From: Candidatus Elulimicrobium sp.
Lineage (GTDB): Bacteria > Patescibacteriota > Minisyncoccia > Phycocordibacterales > UBA918
Reading direction: 5' to 3'
Length of the DNA: 43,889 nt
Assembly: GCA_020720815.1 (NCBI GenBank)
Contig: DYNY01000009.1
Span: forward strand, 1-43,889
Notes under the pieces: generated by a model
Database searches by the model: none
The model's input: only the letters and a program-made list of their open reading frames with translations
What the model was told of the DNA's origin: nothing
Shown here: positions 18,143-24,705 of the stretch, one piece after another
How the letters are laid out: each line of letters starts with the position of its first letter
How positions within the stretch are numbered: the stretch's first letter is position 1
Made by a program: the position numbers and the translations under genes

Positions 18143-18865
18143 CTATCTGGAAACCAACACCACAAACTCCCCACGAACATGGTCGAGGTGGTCAGTGTAA
18201 TACGACAAGAGTTCCTCAGGCGTTCCTTGTACCACCTCTTCATGCAACTTAGTCAGTTCGCGCGCCACCGTAATAGTACGGTTAACCGTACTATTTTCAC
18301 TACTTAAATGTTTAACGAGCGATTCCAAAGTCTTCATTATCCGGTGAACAGATTCATAAAAAATCACCGGTATTTCGTAATCAGCGATAGCTCTGAAAAA
18401 AGTTTCTCGACCCTTCTTATGTGGAACAAAGCCTAAAAAAACAAATTCATTACCGGTAATGCCAGCAATTGAGAAAGCCGTCGTGATAGCAGAAACGCCA
18501 GGAATAGCGTCAATCCGTACCTTTGGTAACTCTTGGCGCACCCTCGCCACCAAGAACACTCCTGGGTCAGAGACCCCTGGAGTTCCAGCGTCAGAAACTA
18601 GAGCAATGTGCCTACCCTCCTCTAAGTCAGCCAAGATAGCCTCATGCACTCCCTCGCTGGCATGAGCATCATAACGCTTAAGCTTAGCCTTAATCTCATA
18701 ATGAAACAGTAGTTTGCCCGTCACCCGCGTATCTTCGCAGAGTACATAGTCTACTTCCTTAAGCACGCGCAGGGCCCGTAGAGTTATATCTTCGAGATTC
18801 CCGATTGGGGTAGCTACCACAGAAAGTCTACCTTGTCCATGATTTTTAGCATTTTTGCTTTCCAT
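18143..18865 (-). CDS. rsmI: 16S rRNA (cytidine-1402-2'-O)-methyltransferase
   Basis: RsmI methylates the ribose of C1402 in the decoding centre of 16S rRNA. The 240-aa protein has the tetrapyrrole-methylase fold with VVATPIGNLEDITLRAL at the N-terminus, LCEDTRVTGKLL, and VSDAGTPGVSDPG, which are signature blocks of the family. It ends about where catalytic-domain-only RsmI proteins end. The ATG at 18865 has no Shine-Dalgarno site. The family call is firm. It is notable as a decoding-site modifier beside an unusual 16S rRNA. Confidence 0.93.
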   Translation of the reverse strand: MESKNAKNHGQGRLSVVATPIGNLEDITLRALRVLKEVDYVLCEDTRVTGKLLFHYEIKAKLKRYDAHASEGVHEAILADLEEGRHIALVSDAGTPGVSDPGVFLVARVRQELPKVRIDAIPGVSAITTAFSIAGITGNEFVFLGFVPHKKGRETFFRAIADYEIPVIFYESVHRIMKTLESLVKHLSSENSTVNRTITVARELTKLHEEVVQGTPEELLSYYTDHLDHVRGEFVVLVSR

Positions 18866-18900
18866 ATTTAAAATTAGACTAACACACTAATAAAAAAGAG

Positions 18901-19440
18901 TTAAACCAACAACTTATGTGTTCGTTTAGCATACCGATACTCAAGTTTTGATTGAGCTGATTTTGGTAACAAAATGACTAGAATTTTAATTAACTCCATC
19001 AACCATTGTTTTAGGTTTACTCTATCCGTAGTCGCTGGAACATAAATTGCCTGTCTGGCGTAGGTAAGACCACGAGCCTCCCATAAATAAAAAAATAATC
19101 GTAGCAAATGATATCGGCCACTAACAATTACTGGCCGATTAATTGAAACCCCTAAAAACTTTTCCACCTCCCCCTTCGTCGTAAAATTACAAGGTTTGAT
19201 TAAAGCCACTACTTCCCCGGTATAGATTTCTTTTATAAAGTCTTTCATGACTTCCGCCAAAGACGGTTCCGTCTCTGGATAGCTTGGTGGTTTATAAGCA
19301 GTTAAGTAAATGACTGATTTATCAACCATATCATTAGCATGGACCCACTTAATCGCGGCCGTGGTTCTTGTCCGAGACGTCAGTGGCAGAACCCGGTCTT
19401 TATCGTACATTCCTTGTGCTAAAATCAAAATGTCATACAT
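18901..19440 (-). CDS. DUF218/YdcF-like protein
   Basis: A 179-aa protein. It begins DILILAQGMYDKDRVLPLTSRTRTT, which resembles the start of the DUF218 (YdcF/ElyC/SanA) fold, where an early strand, a glycine and a downstream R region bind an anionic ligand; PVIVSGRYHLLRLFFYLWEA fits the central block with the conserved arginine. ElyC-type members act in envelope biogenesis, which agrees with its position three bases after murC. Membrane helices are absent except a weak hydrophobic patch near residue 150 (LIKILVILLP). The assignment is by pattern only. Confidence 0.55.
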   Translation of the reverse strand: MYDILILAQGMYDKDRVLPLTSRTRTTAAIKWVHANDMVDKSVIYLTAYKPPSYPETEPSLAEVMKDFIKEIYTGEVVALIKPCNFTTKGEVEKFLGVSINRPVIVSGRYHLLRLFFYLWEARGLTYARQAIYVPATTDRVNLKQWLMELIKILVILLPKSAQSKLEYRYAKRTHKLLV

Positions 19441-19443
19441 AAG

Positions 19444-20742
19444 CTATACGATAAGTTGCTTCGCCACCTCATTGACATCACCTGCCCCCATCACCAAGAC
19501 TACACTTTCGGCTTTAGCATTTTCCTTCACCGCTAGCGCCGTGGCTTCTTTGGTCAAAAAAACTTTAGCAGGAATTCCTCTCTCGTTAATAGCTTTCGCT
19601 AATTGCTCGCTACTAACCCCAGAAATATTCTCTTCGCGCGCCGCATAAATTGGTAGTAGATAAACTACATCAGCCATAGCCAAGGCGGTAACAAAATCAG
19701 CGAATAATTCATGGGTACGCGAATAGGTGTGTGATTGAAAGACCACTGTCAGTTCCTTATCCGAATAAAGCTCTCTGGTGCCAGCAATTGTCGCTTTTAT
19801 CTCAGTCGGATGATGCCCATAATCGTCGTACACTAAAACTCTACCGTAGTCATTCACAAAAGCACCTTTATATTCAAACCGACGCCAAGTACCAGCAAAA
19901 TTTTCGAGTGCTTTTTCGGTATCGCTCGGGTCAAGTTTCAGACAGTCGGCCACCGCTACAGCAGCAGCGGCATTCATTTGGTTGTGAATACCCGGTATAG
20001 TCAGCTTACGCAAGGGGTCAAAAAACTTTCGATAATCAACTACCGTCGCCTTAAGGTTACTTAAAACCGGTAGGACATTTTTATCAGTTAAATTAGCAAT
20101 AACAAATCCTTCTTCCGGTACTTTATTAGCCATTTCTCCAAATGCCTCTTGAACAGAGGCTAAGTCTTTATAATAATCGACATGTTCATGCTCCAAATTT
20201 GTAATCACTAAAATATCTGGTTCCAAACTCAAGAAATCACGCCGATATTCACAGGCTTCAACAATAAAATACTTACTCTTCCCAGCTCGGTAATTGCTCT
20301 TAGTTTTGGCCCGTAGTGAACCCACTACAGCCGAAGGATCTAACCCAGCCTCTTCAAAAATATCAATTAGCATGGCGGTCGTTGTCGTCTTGCCATGCGT
20401 GCCAGAAACCGCCACGAGATGGTACTCATTAGCTATCATCCCGAGCGCGGTAAAATAATTTACCACTGGTACTCCAAGAGTAAATGCCTCTACCATCTCT
20501 TCTTGCTCATGCAACATCGCTTCGGTATAGACGATCAAGTCAATCTCAGGCGAAATATTACTAGCTAATTGCGAGGGATAAAATATCACCCCTTCCGCCA
20601 CAAGTGCATCGGTAATGACTGAAGCTGAACGATCAGAACCACTCACCAACTTCCCTTCATGAAGGCATAGTCTAGCTAGAGCTGACATACCAATTCCACC
20701 GACCCCAATGAAATGTATTCTTTTATAATCACTGAGTTTCAT
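19444..20742 (-). CDS. murC: UDP-N-acetylmuramate--L-alanine ligase
   Basis: MurC adds L-alanine to UDP-MurNAc, the first amino acid of the peptidoglycan stem peptide. The N-terminal domain shows IHFIGVGGIGMSALARL, the ATP loop is VSGTHGKTTTTAM, and NLEHEHVDYYKD, WRRFEYKG and YDDYGHHPTEI are ligase-domain motifs. The ATG at 20742 gives 432 aa, a normal length, and starts exactly at the Rossmann strand; a GTG at 20760 adds only MYNNKN and lies upstream of the transcription start expected from the -10 box at 20752-20757. The mRNA is therefore predicted to be leaderless. A DUF218-like gene follows. Confidence 0.95.
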   Translation of the reverse strand: MKLSDYKRIHFIGVGGIGMSALARLCLHEGKLVSGSDRSASVITDALVAEGVIFYPSQLASNISPEIDLIVYTEAMLHEQEEMVEAFTLGVPVVNYFTALGMIANEYHLVAVSGTHGKTTTTAMLIDIFEEAGLDPSAVVGSLRAKTKSNYRAGKSKYFIVEACEYRRDFLSLEPDILVITNLEHEHVDYYKDLASVQEAFGEMANKVPEEGFVIANLTDKNVLPVLSNLKATVVDYRKFFDPLRKLTIPGIHNQMNAAAAVAVADCLKLDPSDTEKALENFAGTWRRFEYKGAFVNDYGRVLVYDDYGHHPTEIKATIAGTRELYSDKELTVVFQSHTYSRTHELFADFVTALAMADVVYLLPIYAAREENISGVSSEQLAKAINERGIPAKVFLTKEATALAVKENAKAESVVLVMGAGDVNEVAKQLIV

Positions 20743-20751
20743 ATTTTTATT

Positions 20752-20757
20752 ATTATA
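20752..20757 (-). promoter_or_regulatory. -10 box of murC (leaderless)
   Basis: TATAAT on the minus strand, nine bases before the murC ATG. With a transcription start about 7 nt after the box, the mRNA would begin at or next to the start codon. Confidence 0.6.
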
Positions 20758-20765
20758 CACAATGT

Positions 20766-20800
20766 GTAACTCTGTGGAGGCTAAGCCTCCACAGAGTTAC
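20766..20800. repeat. REP-like palindrome, downstream copy
   Basis: Perfect palindrome with 17-bp arms (GTAACTCTGTGGAGGCT and its complement) and a single-base loop. Its 23-nt core, CTGTGGAGGCT-A-AGCCTCCACAG, recurs at 21469-21495 on the other side of the transposase gene. It may also act as the transposase's transcription terminator. Confidence 0.85.
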
Positions 20801-20803
20801 CAA

Positions 20804-21451
20804 CTACTTTTCATTCCACTGTAATAACTTTTTCGTATGCTCACTAAAGGAACTAAACAAAGTGTAGAAATCTGTCTTATTAAGTAACGCTTCGGCCAAC
20901 CTACCTTTTTCTGCTCCGGAATAAACACGCAAACTTGTATTTGGGTTATCAATAAGAGTTTTAATTAAATCATCTTTTACTAAACCACCCTTCTCTAAAT
21001 ATTCTCGTATTGGATTTAGATGAATATATTCAAACAAGTATTTCAAATATCTATCATCTTCAGCATGTTTTGCCTTATAAGTACCTTGAAACAATGAGCC
21101 ACTACGATTGTTTTTGGCATTAAAATATAAAGTGTAGCCTGTACCCAATTTATGCATAAATTTAGATATTCCTGCCTCTGAAGTTTCTTTTAGAATTAAA
21201 TGATAATGATTGTGCATCAAACAAAAGCTAATCACACTAACAATTGGTTTGCGCTTCTGACTAATCAATTCAAGAATACTATAGTCACGAGACAACAACT
21301 GAACATCAACTGACTTTTCGTCATTAACTAGTAGCAAAAGAAGTAGGAAACGCTGATAATCATATTCATTATTAAAAATAATTCTTTTTTCAACACCACG
21401 ATTATATACATGGTAATATTCTCCTACCGAAAATTTTAAATTACGTGACAT
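20804..21451 (-). CDS. REP-associated tyrosine transposase (Y1 HUH family)
   Basis: A 215-aa single-strand DNA transposase of the TnpA_REP/IS200 type. The N-terminus NLKFSVGEYYHVYNRGVEKR is typical of RAYT proteins. The HUH metal motif is H82-Y83-H84 in MHNHYHLILK. The C-terminal helix DDRYLKYLFEYIHLNPI offers the catalytic tyrosine (Y142, in EYIHLNP, is the best candidate). Full length and apparently intact. The gene has its own -10 box seven bases before the ATG (21459-21464) and no Shine-Dalgarno site, so it follows host expression rules and is likely a long-term resident. Flanked by two palindromes. Confidence 0.9.
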   Translation of the reverse strand: MSRNLKFSVGEYYHVYNRGVEKRIIFNNEYDYQRFLLLLLLVNDEKSVDVQLLSRDYSILELISQKRKPIVSVISFCLMHNHYHLILKETSEAGISKFMHKLGTGYTLYFNAKNNRSGSLFQGTYKAKHAEDDRYLKYLFEYIHLNPIREYLEKGGLVKDDLIKTLIDNPNTSLRVYSGAEKGRLAEALLNKTDFYTLFSSFSEHTKKLLQWNEK

Positions 21452-21458
21452 AACTACT

Positions 21459-21464
21459 ATAATA
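21459..21464 (-). promoter_or_regulatory. -10 box of the RAYT transposase gene (leaderless)
   Basis: TATTAT on the minus strand, seven bases before the ATG at 21451. The upstream palindrome lies directly behind it at 21469-21495 and would overlap the spacer and -35 zone, so palindrome binding could control transcription. Confidence 0.55.
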
Positions 21465-21468
21465 CCCT

Positions 21469-21495
21469 AGCTGTGGAGGCTAAGCCTCCACAGCT
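21469..21495. repeat. REP-like palindrome, upstream copy
   Basis: Perfect palindrome with 13-bp arms around one unpaired A. It shares 23 consecutive bases with the copy at 20766-20800 but differs outside that core, suggesting two independently placed elements or drift at the edges. Confidence 0.85.
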
Positions 21496-21547
21496 TTCAT
21501 GGCGCATGAGCATGTAATCCCAAATGATTTTTGTGATTTGGTCAATT

Positions 21548-22918
21548 TCATTCCCCATAAGATTGTATTATTCGCACAAACTCGTCATTCCGCTCATATT
21601 CATTTTTATATTGAGAAAATGATGCAAAGCCAGGCGAAAAAAGTATCACATCGCCTGACAAAGCTCCCTTCATCGCTTCGTTCGTGGCACCAGTTAAATT
21701 ACCTAACACCGATACTCCCACCTCCCCACCATGTATATATTCTAAGAGTTTATCAGTACCCGAACCAGGAATTAAAAAAACTTGACGACAATGCTTTGTG
21801 ATTTCATAGGCCAATTTAGTCACATCAATATTTTTATCAGCTCCACCGGCAATCAAAATAATATTTTGATTGCCGAGATCTAGGGCTTCCAAAGCTACGA
21901 TAGTAGCTTGTGGAGTAGTGGCATTGCTATCATTATAAATCCGTATTCCAGAAGCTGTGGTCAAAAGTAATTGCAGTCTACCTGGCACACCAGGAAAACT
22001 AGCTAGACCAGTAAATATTTCTTCATCGGTAAGTCCGGTCGCTTTAAGTGCCTCATAAGCCAAAGCTGCATTAAGACGGTTATGTTCGCCAGGCATCGAA
22101 AGAAGCATGTCTTCAGGTAAAACTGAAGAATCGGCCAGGACTACTTCCTGTGTAAGTGTTGTCTCGGGTAAAACTTTTTTTAACCAATCAAAAACTGTTG
22201 GGGTCGTTATCAGTACATCACTCGCTTCCTGGTTTAAAAATATTTGTGCTTTATCAGTAAAATACAGCGCCATCGCTTCCTCCCTACTCCTACCACCTCT
22301 TCCATAATAATTTAGATGATCTTCCATGAAGCTGGTAAAGATAGATATCTGTGGACTAATCCCTGCCCAATCAAAACCTTGTAACTGCCAACTATCTAAC
22401 TCCATCACGCAAAGTGAATCTTCTTCCACTTCATTCAATAATTGAAGATTCGAAACGCCACGAATGTTGCCACCTAAGAGCACCTTCTCGCCAGTAACAA
22501 AGGACAGCACGTGGTGAATCATGTGTGTTACCGTCGACTTACCCCGTGTCCCGGTTATACCAATTATTGGCACCCCAGATAATTCAGCGAAGAGAGCTGC
22601 GCTTTGAGCCAATTTAATTCCAGCCTCTCTGGCTGTTTTAAGGTAAGGCGAATCAAGAGGTACACCAGCCGCCACAACAATTAAATCCCGATTTAAAAAA
22701 TCTTCTGTTCTATGTTCACCCAGAACAAACTTAATATTTTTAAATCGCTTCAATTCTCCAACTGAAGATGCTAGTTCTTTTTCTGGCTTAAGGTCGGTAA
22801 TAATTAGTTCAAGAGCGCCCGCTTCGGCCATATATTTAGCATCACCAATCCCACGGCCCAATAAACCCAAACCCATAAGAGTAATTTTTTTTCCTTTAAA
22901 ATAGTCTTTGGCATTCAT
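21548..22918 (-). CDS. murD: UDP-N-acetylmuramoylalanine--D-glutamate ligase
   Basis: MurD adds D-glutamate to UDP-MurNAc-L-alanine, the step after MurC. The 456-aa protein starts with a Rossmann domain (ITLMGLGLLGRGIGDAKYMA), followed by the ATP loop IIGITGTRGKSTVTHM, FTSFMEDHLNYYG, the MPGEHNRLNAALAYEA block and YNDSNATTPQATIVAL, all in the expected order. The ATG at 22918 stands six bases after a TATTAT box, predicting a leaderless mRNA. It diverges from the VTT-family gene at 22995, with only about 34 bases between the two -10 boxes, so the promoters must share upstream DNA. Confidence 0.95.
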   Translation of the reverse strand: MNAKDYFKGKKITLMGLGLLGRGIGDAKYMAEAGALELIITDLKPEKELASSVGELKRFKNIKFVLGEHRTEDFLNRDLIVVAAGVPLDSPYLKTAREAGIKLAQSAALFAELSGVPIIGITGTRGKSTVTHMIHHVLSFVTGEKVLLGGNIRGVSNLQLLNEVEEDSLCVMELDSWQLQGFDWAGISPQISIFTSFMEDHLNYYGRGGRSREEAMALYFTDKAQIFLNQEASDVLITTPTVFDWLKKVLPETTLTQEVVLADSSVLPEDMLLSMPGEHNRLNAALAYEALKATGLTDEEIFTGLASFPGVPGRLQLLLTTASGIRIYNDSNATTPQATIVALEALDLGNQNIILIAGGADKNIDVTKLAYEITKHCRQVFLIPGSGTDKLLEYIHGGEVGVSVLGNLTGATNEAMKGALSGDVILFSPGFASFSQYKNEYERNDEFVRIIQSYGE

Positions 22919-22924
22919 GCAACT

Positions 22925-22930
22925 ATAATA
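22925..22930 (-). promoter_or_regulatory. -10 box of murD (leaderless)
   Basis: TATTAT on the minus strand, six bases before the murD ATG. It faces the divergent -10 box at 22965-22970. Confidence 0.6.
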
Positions 22931-22964
22931 CGTAAAATTGTATTAATTACCACCCTGCTACGGC

Positions 22965-22970
22965 TATAAT
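22965..22970 (+). promoter_or_regulatory. -10 box upstream of the VTT-family gene
   Basis: TATAAT on the plus strand. The first ATG after it is at 22978, seven bases away, and opens the 6-codon mini-ORF rather than the membrane protein gene at 22995. Confidence 0.65.
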
Positions 22971-22977
22971 ATATAGC

Positions 22978-22998
22978 ATGCTAGACTTATATCTATGA
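22978..22998 (+). CDS. Leaderless 6-aa mini-ORF coupled to the next gene
   Basis: ATG at 22978 gives MLDLYL and a TGA at 22996-22998 that overlaps the ATG of the membrane protein gene (ATGA at 22995-22998). It starts seven bases after a TATAAT box, the same spacing seen at leaderless genes in this window. A ribosome starting at the 5' end would translate six codons, stop, and could re-initiate at the overlapping ATG. Reading it as a real cistron is inference; it is too short to test by homology. Confidence 0.4.
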   Translation: MLDLYL

Positions 22999-23573
22999 CC
23001 AAGCAGAATAAAATTATTAATTCAGTTTTATTTATTGGGGTTATTATAGCGGTTTTAGTAGTTTCTTATTTTCTTACCCAGTACGTCTCAACTAATGAAG
23101 CCTCACAAAAACTTATTCAAGAATTTGGTTATTTGGCTGTTCTGGCCATTAGCTTCATTGCTGGCCTAAATCTATTTTTGCCAGTTCCAGCCGCTACTTT
23201 TGTTTCCATTTTTACCGCCGGTGGAATGTCTTTACCGATAATTATATTTTTATTAGTGGCCGGGACAATGACAGCCAACTTACTATCTTTTGCGATTGGT
23301 CACTATGGTCGCAAAGTAACAAATTCGCACTACCCTAAAATTCAAACCTGGCTAACTGATCTTTATACCAAACACAAGAAATACTTACCGTATTTCATCT
23401 TCAGTTTTACCGCCCTAGTCCCAATACCAGATGAGGTCTATCTGATTCCCCTTGGTATCATAGGCATTAGACTAAGAGGGATTATTTTCCCTTTACTTTT
23501 AGGTACTATAGTCTATCAAACACTAGCTGCCTACGGGATAGATAATATTTTTAAATATTATTTAACTAACTAG
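22995..23573 (+). CDS. VTT/DedA-like membrane protein
   Basis: A 192-aa integral membrane protein with about five hydrophobic segments (first at residues 9-30). The segment LAVLAISFIAGLNLFLPVPA followed by the glycine-rich VAGTMTANLLSFAIGHYGRK resembles the VTT (SNARE-associated/DedA, YqaA-like) fold, and PIPDEVYLIPLGIIGIRLR fits the second re-entrant part. Relatives are implicated in lipid-carrier or phospholipid transport across the membrane. The start is chosen by the ATGA overlap with the mini-ORF at 22978. Divergent from murD. Confidence 0.65.
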   Translation: MTKQNKIINSVLFIGVIIAVLVVSYFLTQYVSTNEASQKLIQEFGYLAVLAISFIAGLNLFLPVPAATFVSIFTAGGMSLPIIIFLLVAGTMTANLLSFAIGHYGRKVTNSHYPKIQTWLTDLYTKHKKYLPYFIFSFTALVPIPDEVYLIPLGIIGIRLRGIIFPLLLGTIVYQTLAAYGIDNIFKYYLTN

Positions 23574-23636
23574 GATTCATCCATAACAGATTAAGCCAAT
23601 ACCGGGGAAAAGCAGACTTGTCAAAATCTAATTTGC

Positions 23637-23642
23637 TATACT
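23637..23642 (+). promoter_or_regulatory. -10 box of the gene at 23652 (leaderless)
   Basis: TATACT on the plus strand, nine bases before the ATG at 23652. Confidence 0.55.
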
Positions 23643-23651
23643 AAGTGGTAT

Positions 23652-23861
23652 ATGCAACCAAAAAAACTCGAACAATATAAATATTTTCAACCAATCGCTT
23701 GGACACTATGTTTGAGCTTTGCTGGTTTTGTCGGCATGCTCGCCTTACAAGTTCAAGAATCATTTAAACAACTGGAGGAAAGTTCAATCGGTTTTGAAAC
23801 CCGTCTACAAAATATTGAAAATATAGTTAATGTAAATCCACCCCAGAATAACGTCCGCTAA
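23652..23861 (+). CDS. Small single-helix membrane protein
   Basis: A 69-aa protein of unknown function. One hydrophobic helix (AWTLCLSFAGFVGMLALQV, residues about 16-34) is followed by a predicted amphipathic or coiled-coil stretch rich in E, Q and N. The -10 box nine bases upstream and the 23-bp terminator hairpin directly after the stop make it a complete stand-alone transcription unit, which supports it being real despite its size. Confidence 0.62.
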   Translation: MQPKKLEQYKYFQPIAWTLCLSFAGFVGMLALQVQESFKQLEESSIGFETRLQNIENIVNVNPPQNNVR

Positions 23862-23871
23862 TTTTTCATAC

Positions 23872-23921
23872 AATATATTTAACAAACCACCGTAAAAATA
23901 CGGTGGTTTGTTAAATATATT
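23872..23921. terminator. 23-bp perfect terminator hairpin
   Basis: Arms at 23872-23894 and 23899-23921 are perfectly complementary with an AAAA loop. The outer part is AT-only and supplies the T run on both strands, so it can end both the plus-strand gene at 23652-23861 and the minus-strand tRNA-Ile transcript. Confidence 0.8.
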
Positions 23922-23926
23922 AGTTA

Positions 23927-24028
23927 AGTCCCGTCCTCTGTCCGCGCTCTAGGATTCGAACCTAGGACCCTCCGAGTATCAGTCGAATGCTCTAGCCAAC
24001 TGAGCTAAGCGCGGACAGAGGACGGGAC
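23927..24028. repeat. Inverted repeat extending the tRNA-Ile acceptor stem
   Basis: GTCCCGTCCTCTGTCCGCGC at 23927-23946 and its exact complement ending at 24028 enclose the tRNA. Seven of these pairs are the acceptor stem; about 14 more continue it outward without a break. Confidence 0.85.
23941..24014 (-). tRNA. tRNA-Ile (anticodon GAU)
   Basis: A 74-nt cloverleaf on the minus strand: acceptor CCGCGCT/AGCGCGG, D stem GCTC/GAGC, anticodon stem TTCGA/TCGGA with loop CTGATAC (anticodon GAT), T stem CTAGG/CCTAG with loop TTCGAAT, and discriminator A73. The next bases are CAG, so CCA is not encoded and must be added by a nucleotidyltransferase. The gene stands alone rather than in a 16S-23S spacer, where tRNA-Ile(GAU) is often found. 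It sits inside a much longer helix formed with its flanks. Confidence 0.95.
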
Positions 24029-24100
24029 CAAAATCCCTCCCTGTAAGTGCTCGCTACTATAACAAATAAGTCCTAAAAATGTAAGTACCTTAAACATTAA

Positions 24101-24148
24101 AGGGCCGGTTAGGAATAAATTGCAAGCAACTTATTCCTAACCGGCCCT
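24101..24148 (-). terminator. 18-bp hairpin after the small GC-rich operon
   Basis: AGGGCCGGTTAGGAATAA at 24101-24118 pairs perfectly with 24131-24148, 13 bases past the stop codon of the gene at 24162-24461. Read on the minus strand it is followed by TTTAATGTTT, so it fits a terminator for the GC-rich operon. Confidence 0.7.
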
Positions 24149-24161
24149 AGGCGCGAGCAGT

Positions 24162-24461
24162 CTACTTCTGACTGCTCTGTCGCTGTAGATCGATCAGGGT
24201 CGTCCCGGGTTCTACCGGAACAGACTCCATCGTCAGACCTTGAAACTTATCCTCAGTGCAAGCGTAGTAACGTCCATCAAGCTCGATGGCCACGCATTGA
24301 CCAGCGATGTGGTCCCGATACTCGACTGGAGGATCACTATCGAGTAGTACGCGAACCAACAAGGCAAGCACCGCCATGAACATTGCCACCTTGAGTAGGT
24401 TACCTAGCCTGGTCGGCCGTTTCAGGCCAACCAGATCACTGTAAATTCCGGGACGCGCCAT
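24162..24461 (-). CDS. Single-helix membrane protein of a GC-rich island, unknown function
   Basis: A 99-aa protein starting MARPGIYSDL. One membrane helix (VAMFMAVLALLVRVLL, residues about 26-41) is followed by an extracytoplasmic part with two cysteines (GQCVAIELDGRYYACTEDKF). The ATG at 24461 is chosen because an AAGGAG Shine-Dalgarno site (24468-24473) lies six bases upstream, unlike the ordinary genes of this window, which have none. Codons are GC-rich. A 33-aa membrane protein gene sits just upstream, and the Shine-Dalgarno site lies directly after that gene's stop codon. No family recognised; probably transferred DNA. Confidence 0.72.
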   Translation of the reverse strand: MARPGIYSDLVGLKRPTRLGNLLKVAMFMAVLALLVRVLLDSDPPVEYRDHIAGQCVAIELDGRYYACTEDKFQGLTMESVPVEPGTTLIDLQRQSSQK

Positions 24462-24474
24462 ATCAGTCTCCTTC

Positions 24475-24576
24475 TTAATTGGTGGCCAGCAGGTAGCCCG
24501 CTGCAACGAGCAGAAAAAGGCCAAGGGCGGAAACTGGTCTCCACCACCAGGTCAGTCGAAAATCACACTTCATCAT
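24475..24576 (-). CDS. 33-aa hydrophobic peptide gene in a GC-rich island
   Basis: Codons from ATG at 24576 to TAA at 24475-24477 encode MMKCDFRLTWWWRPVSALG followed by a leucine-rich membrane helix ending LLATN. Arginines and a tryptophan triplet flank the helix, typical of a small inner-membrane protein. It lies behind a good -35/-10 promoter (24618-24646) with a leader containing the hairpin AAACCGCGAAGCGGT, and directly before the gene at 24162-24461, so the two form an operon. A second in-frame ATG at 24573 is an equal choice. Function unknown. Confidence 0.6.
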   Translation of the reverse strand: MMKCDFRLTWWWRPVSALGLFLLVAAGYLLATN

Positions 24577-24617
24577 AAGAACCTAAAACCGCGAAGCGGT
24601 GTTGTGAATCAAATAGT

Positions 24618-24646
24618 ATTAGAGCATGTATTGATGTAATAGTCAA
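24618..24646 (-). promoter_or_regulatory. Sigma-70-like promoter of the small GC-rich operon
   Basis: Minus strand TTGACT (24641-24646), 17-base spacer, TCTAAT (24618-24623). This predicts a leader of roughly 35 nt with a small hairpin, in contrast to the leaderless starts nearby. Confidence 0.6.
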
Positions 24647-24692
24647 ACCCGCTCCCTGGGATTTATCCCCCCAACATATCCTATTAATGAGT

Positions 24693-24698
24693 TATACT
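24693..24698 (+). promoter_or_regulatory. -10 box of the pilin-like gene (leaderless)
   Basis: TATACT on the plus strand, seven bases before the ATG at 24706. Confidence 0.6.
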
Positions 24699-24705
24699 TA
24701 AGCTT

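Larger units (their letters stand above)
20766..21495 (-). mobile_element. REP/RAYT-type element inserted between murD and murC
   Basis: About 730 bases: one Y1/RAYT-type transposase gene bracketed by two copies of the palindrome CTGTGGAGGCT-A-AGCCTCCACAG. The layout matches the REP-associated tyrosine transposase systems known from proteobacteria and IS200/IS605-type elements, where end hairpins are recognised as single strands. The palindromes lie about 3 bp and 18 bp outside the gene. No target duplication is expected for such elements and none is seen. Confidence 0.7.
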
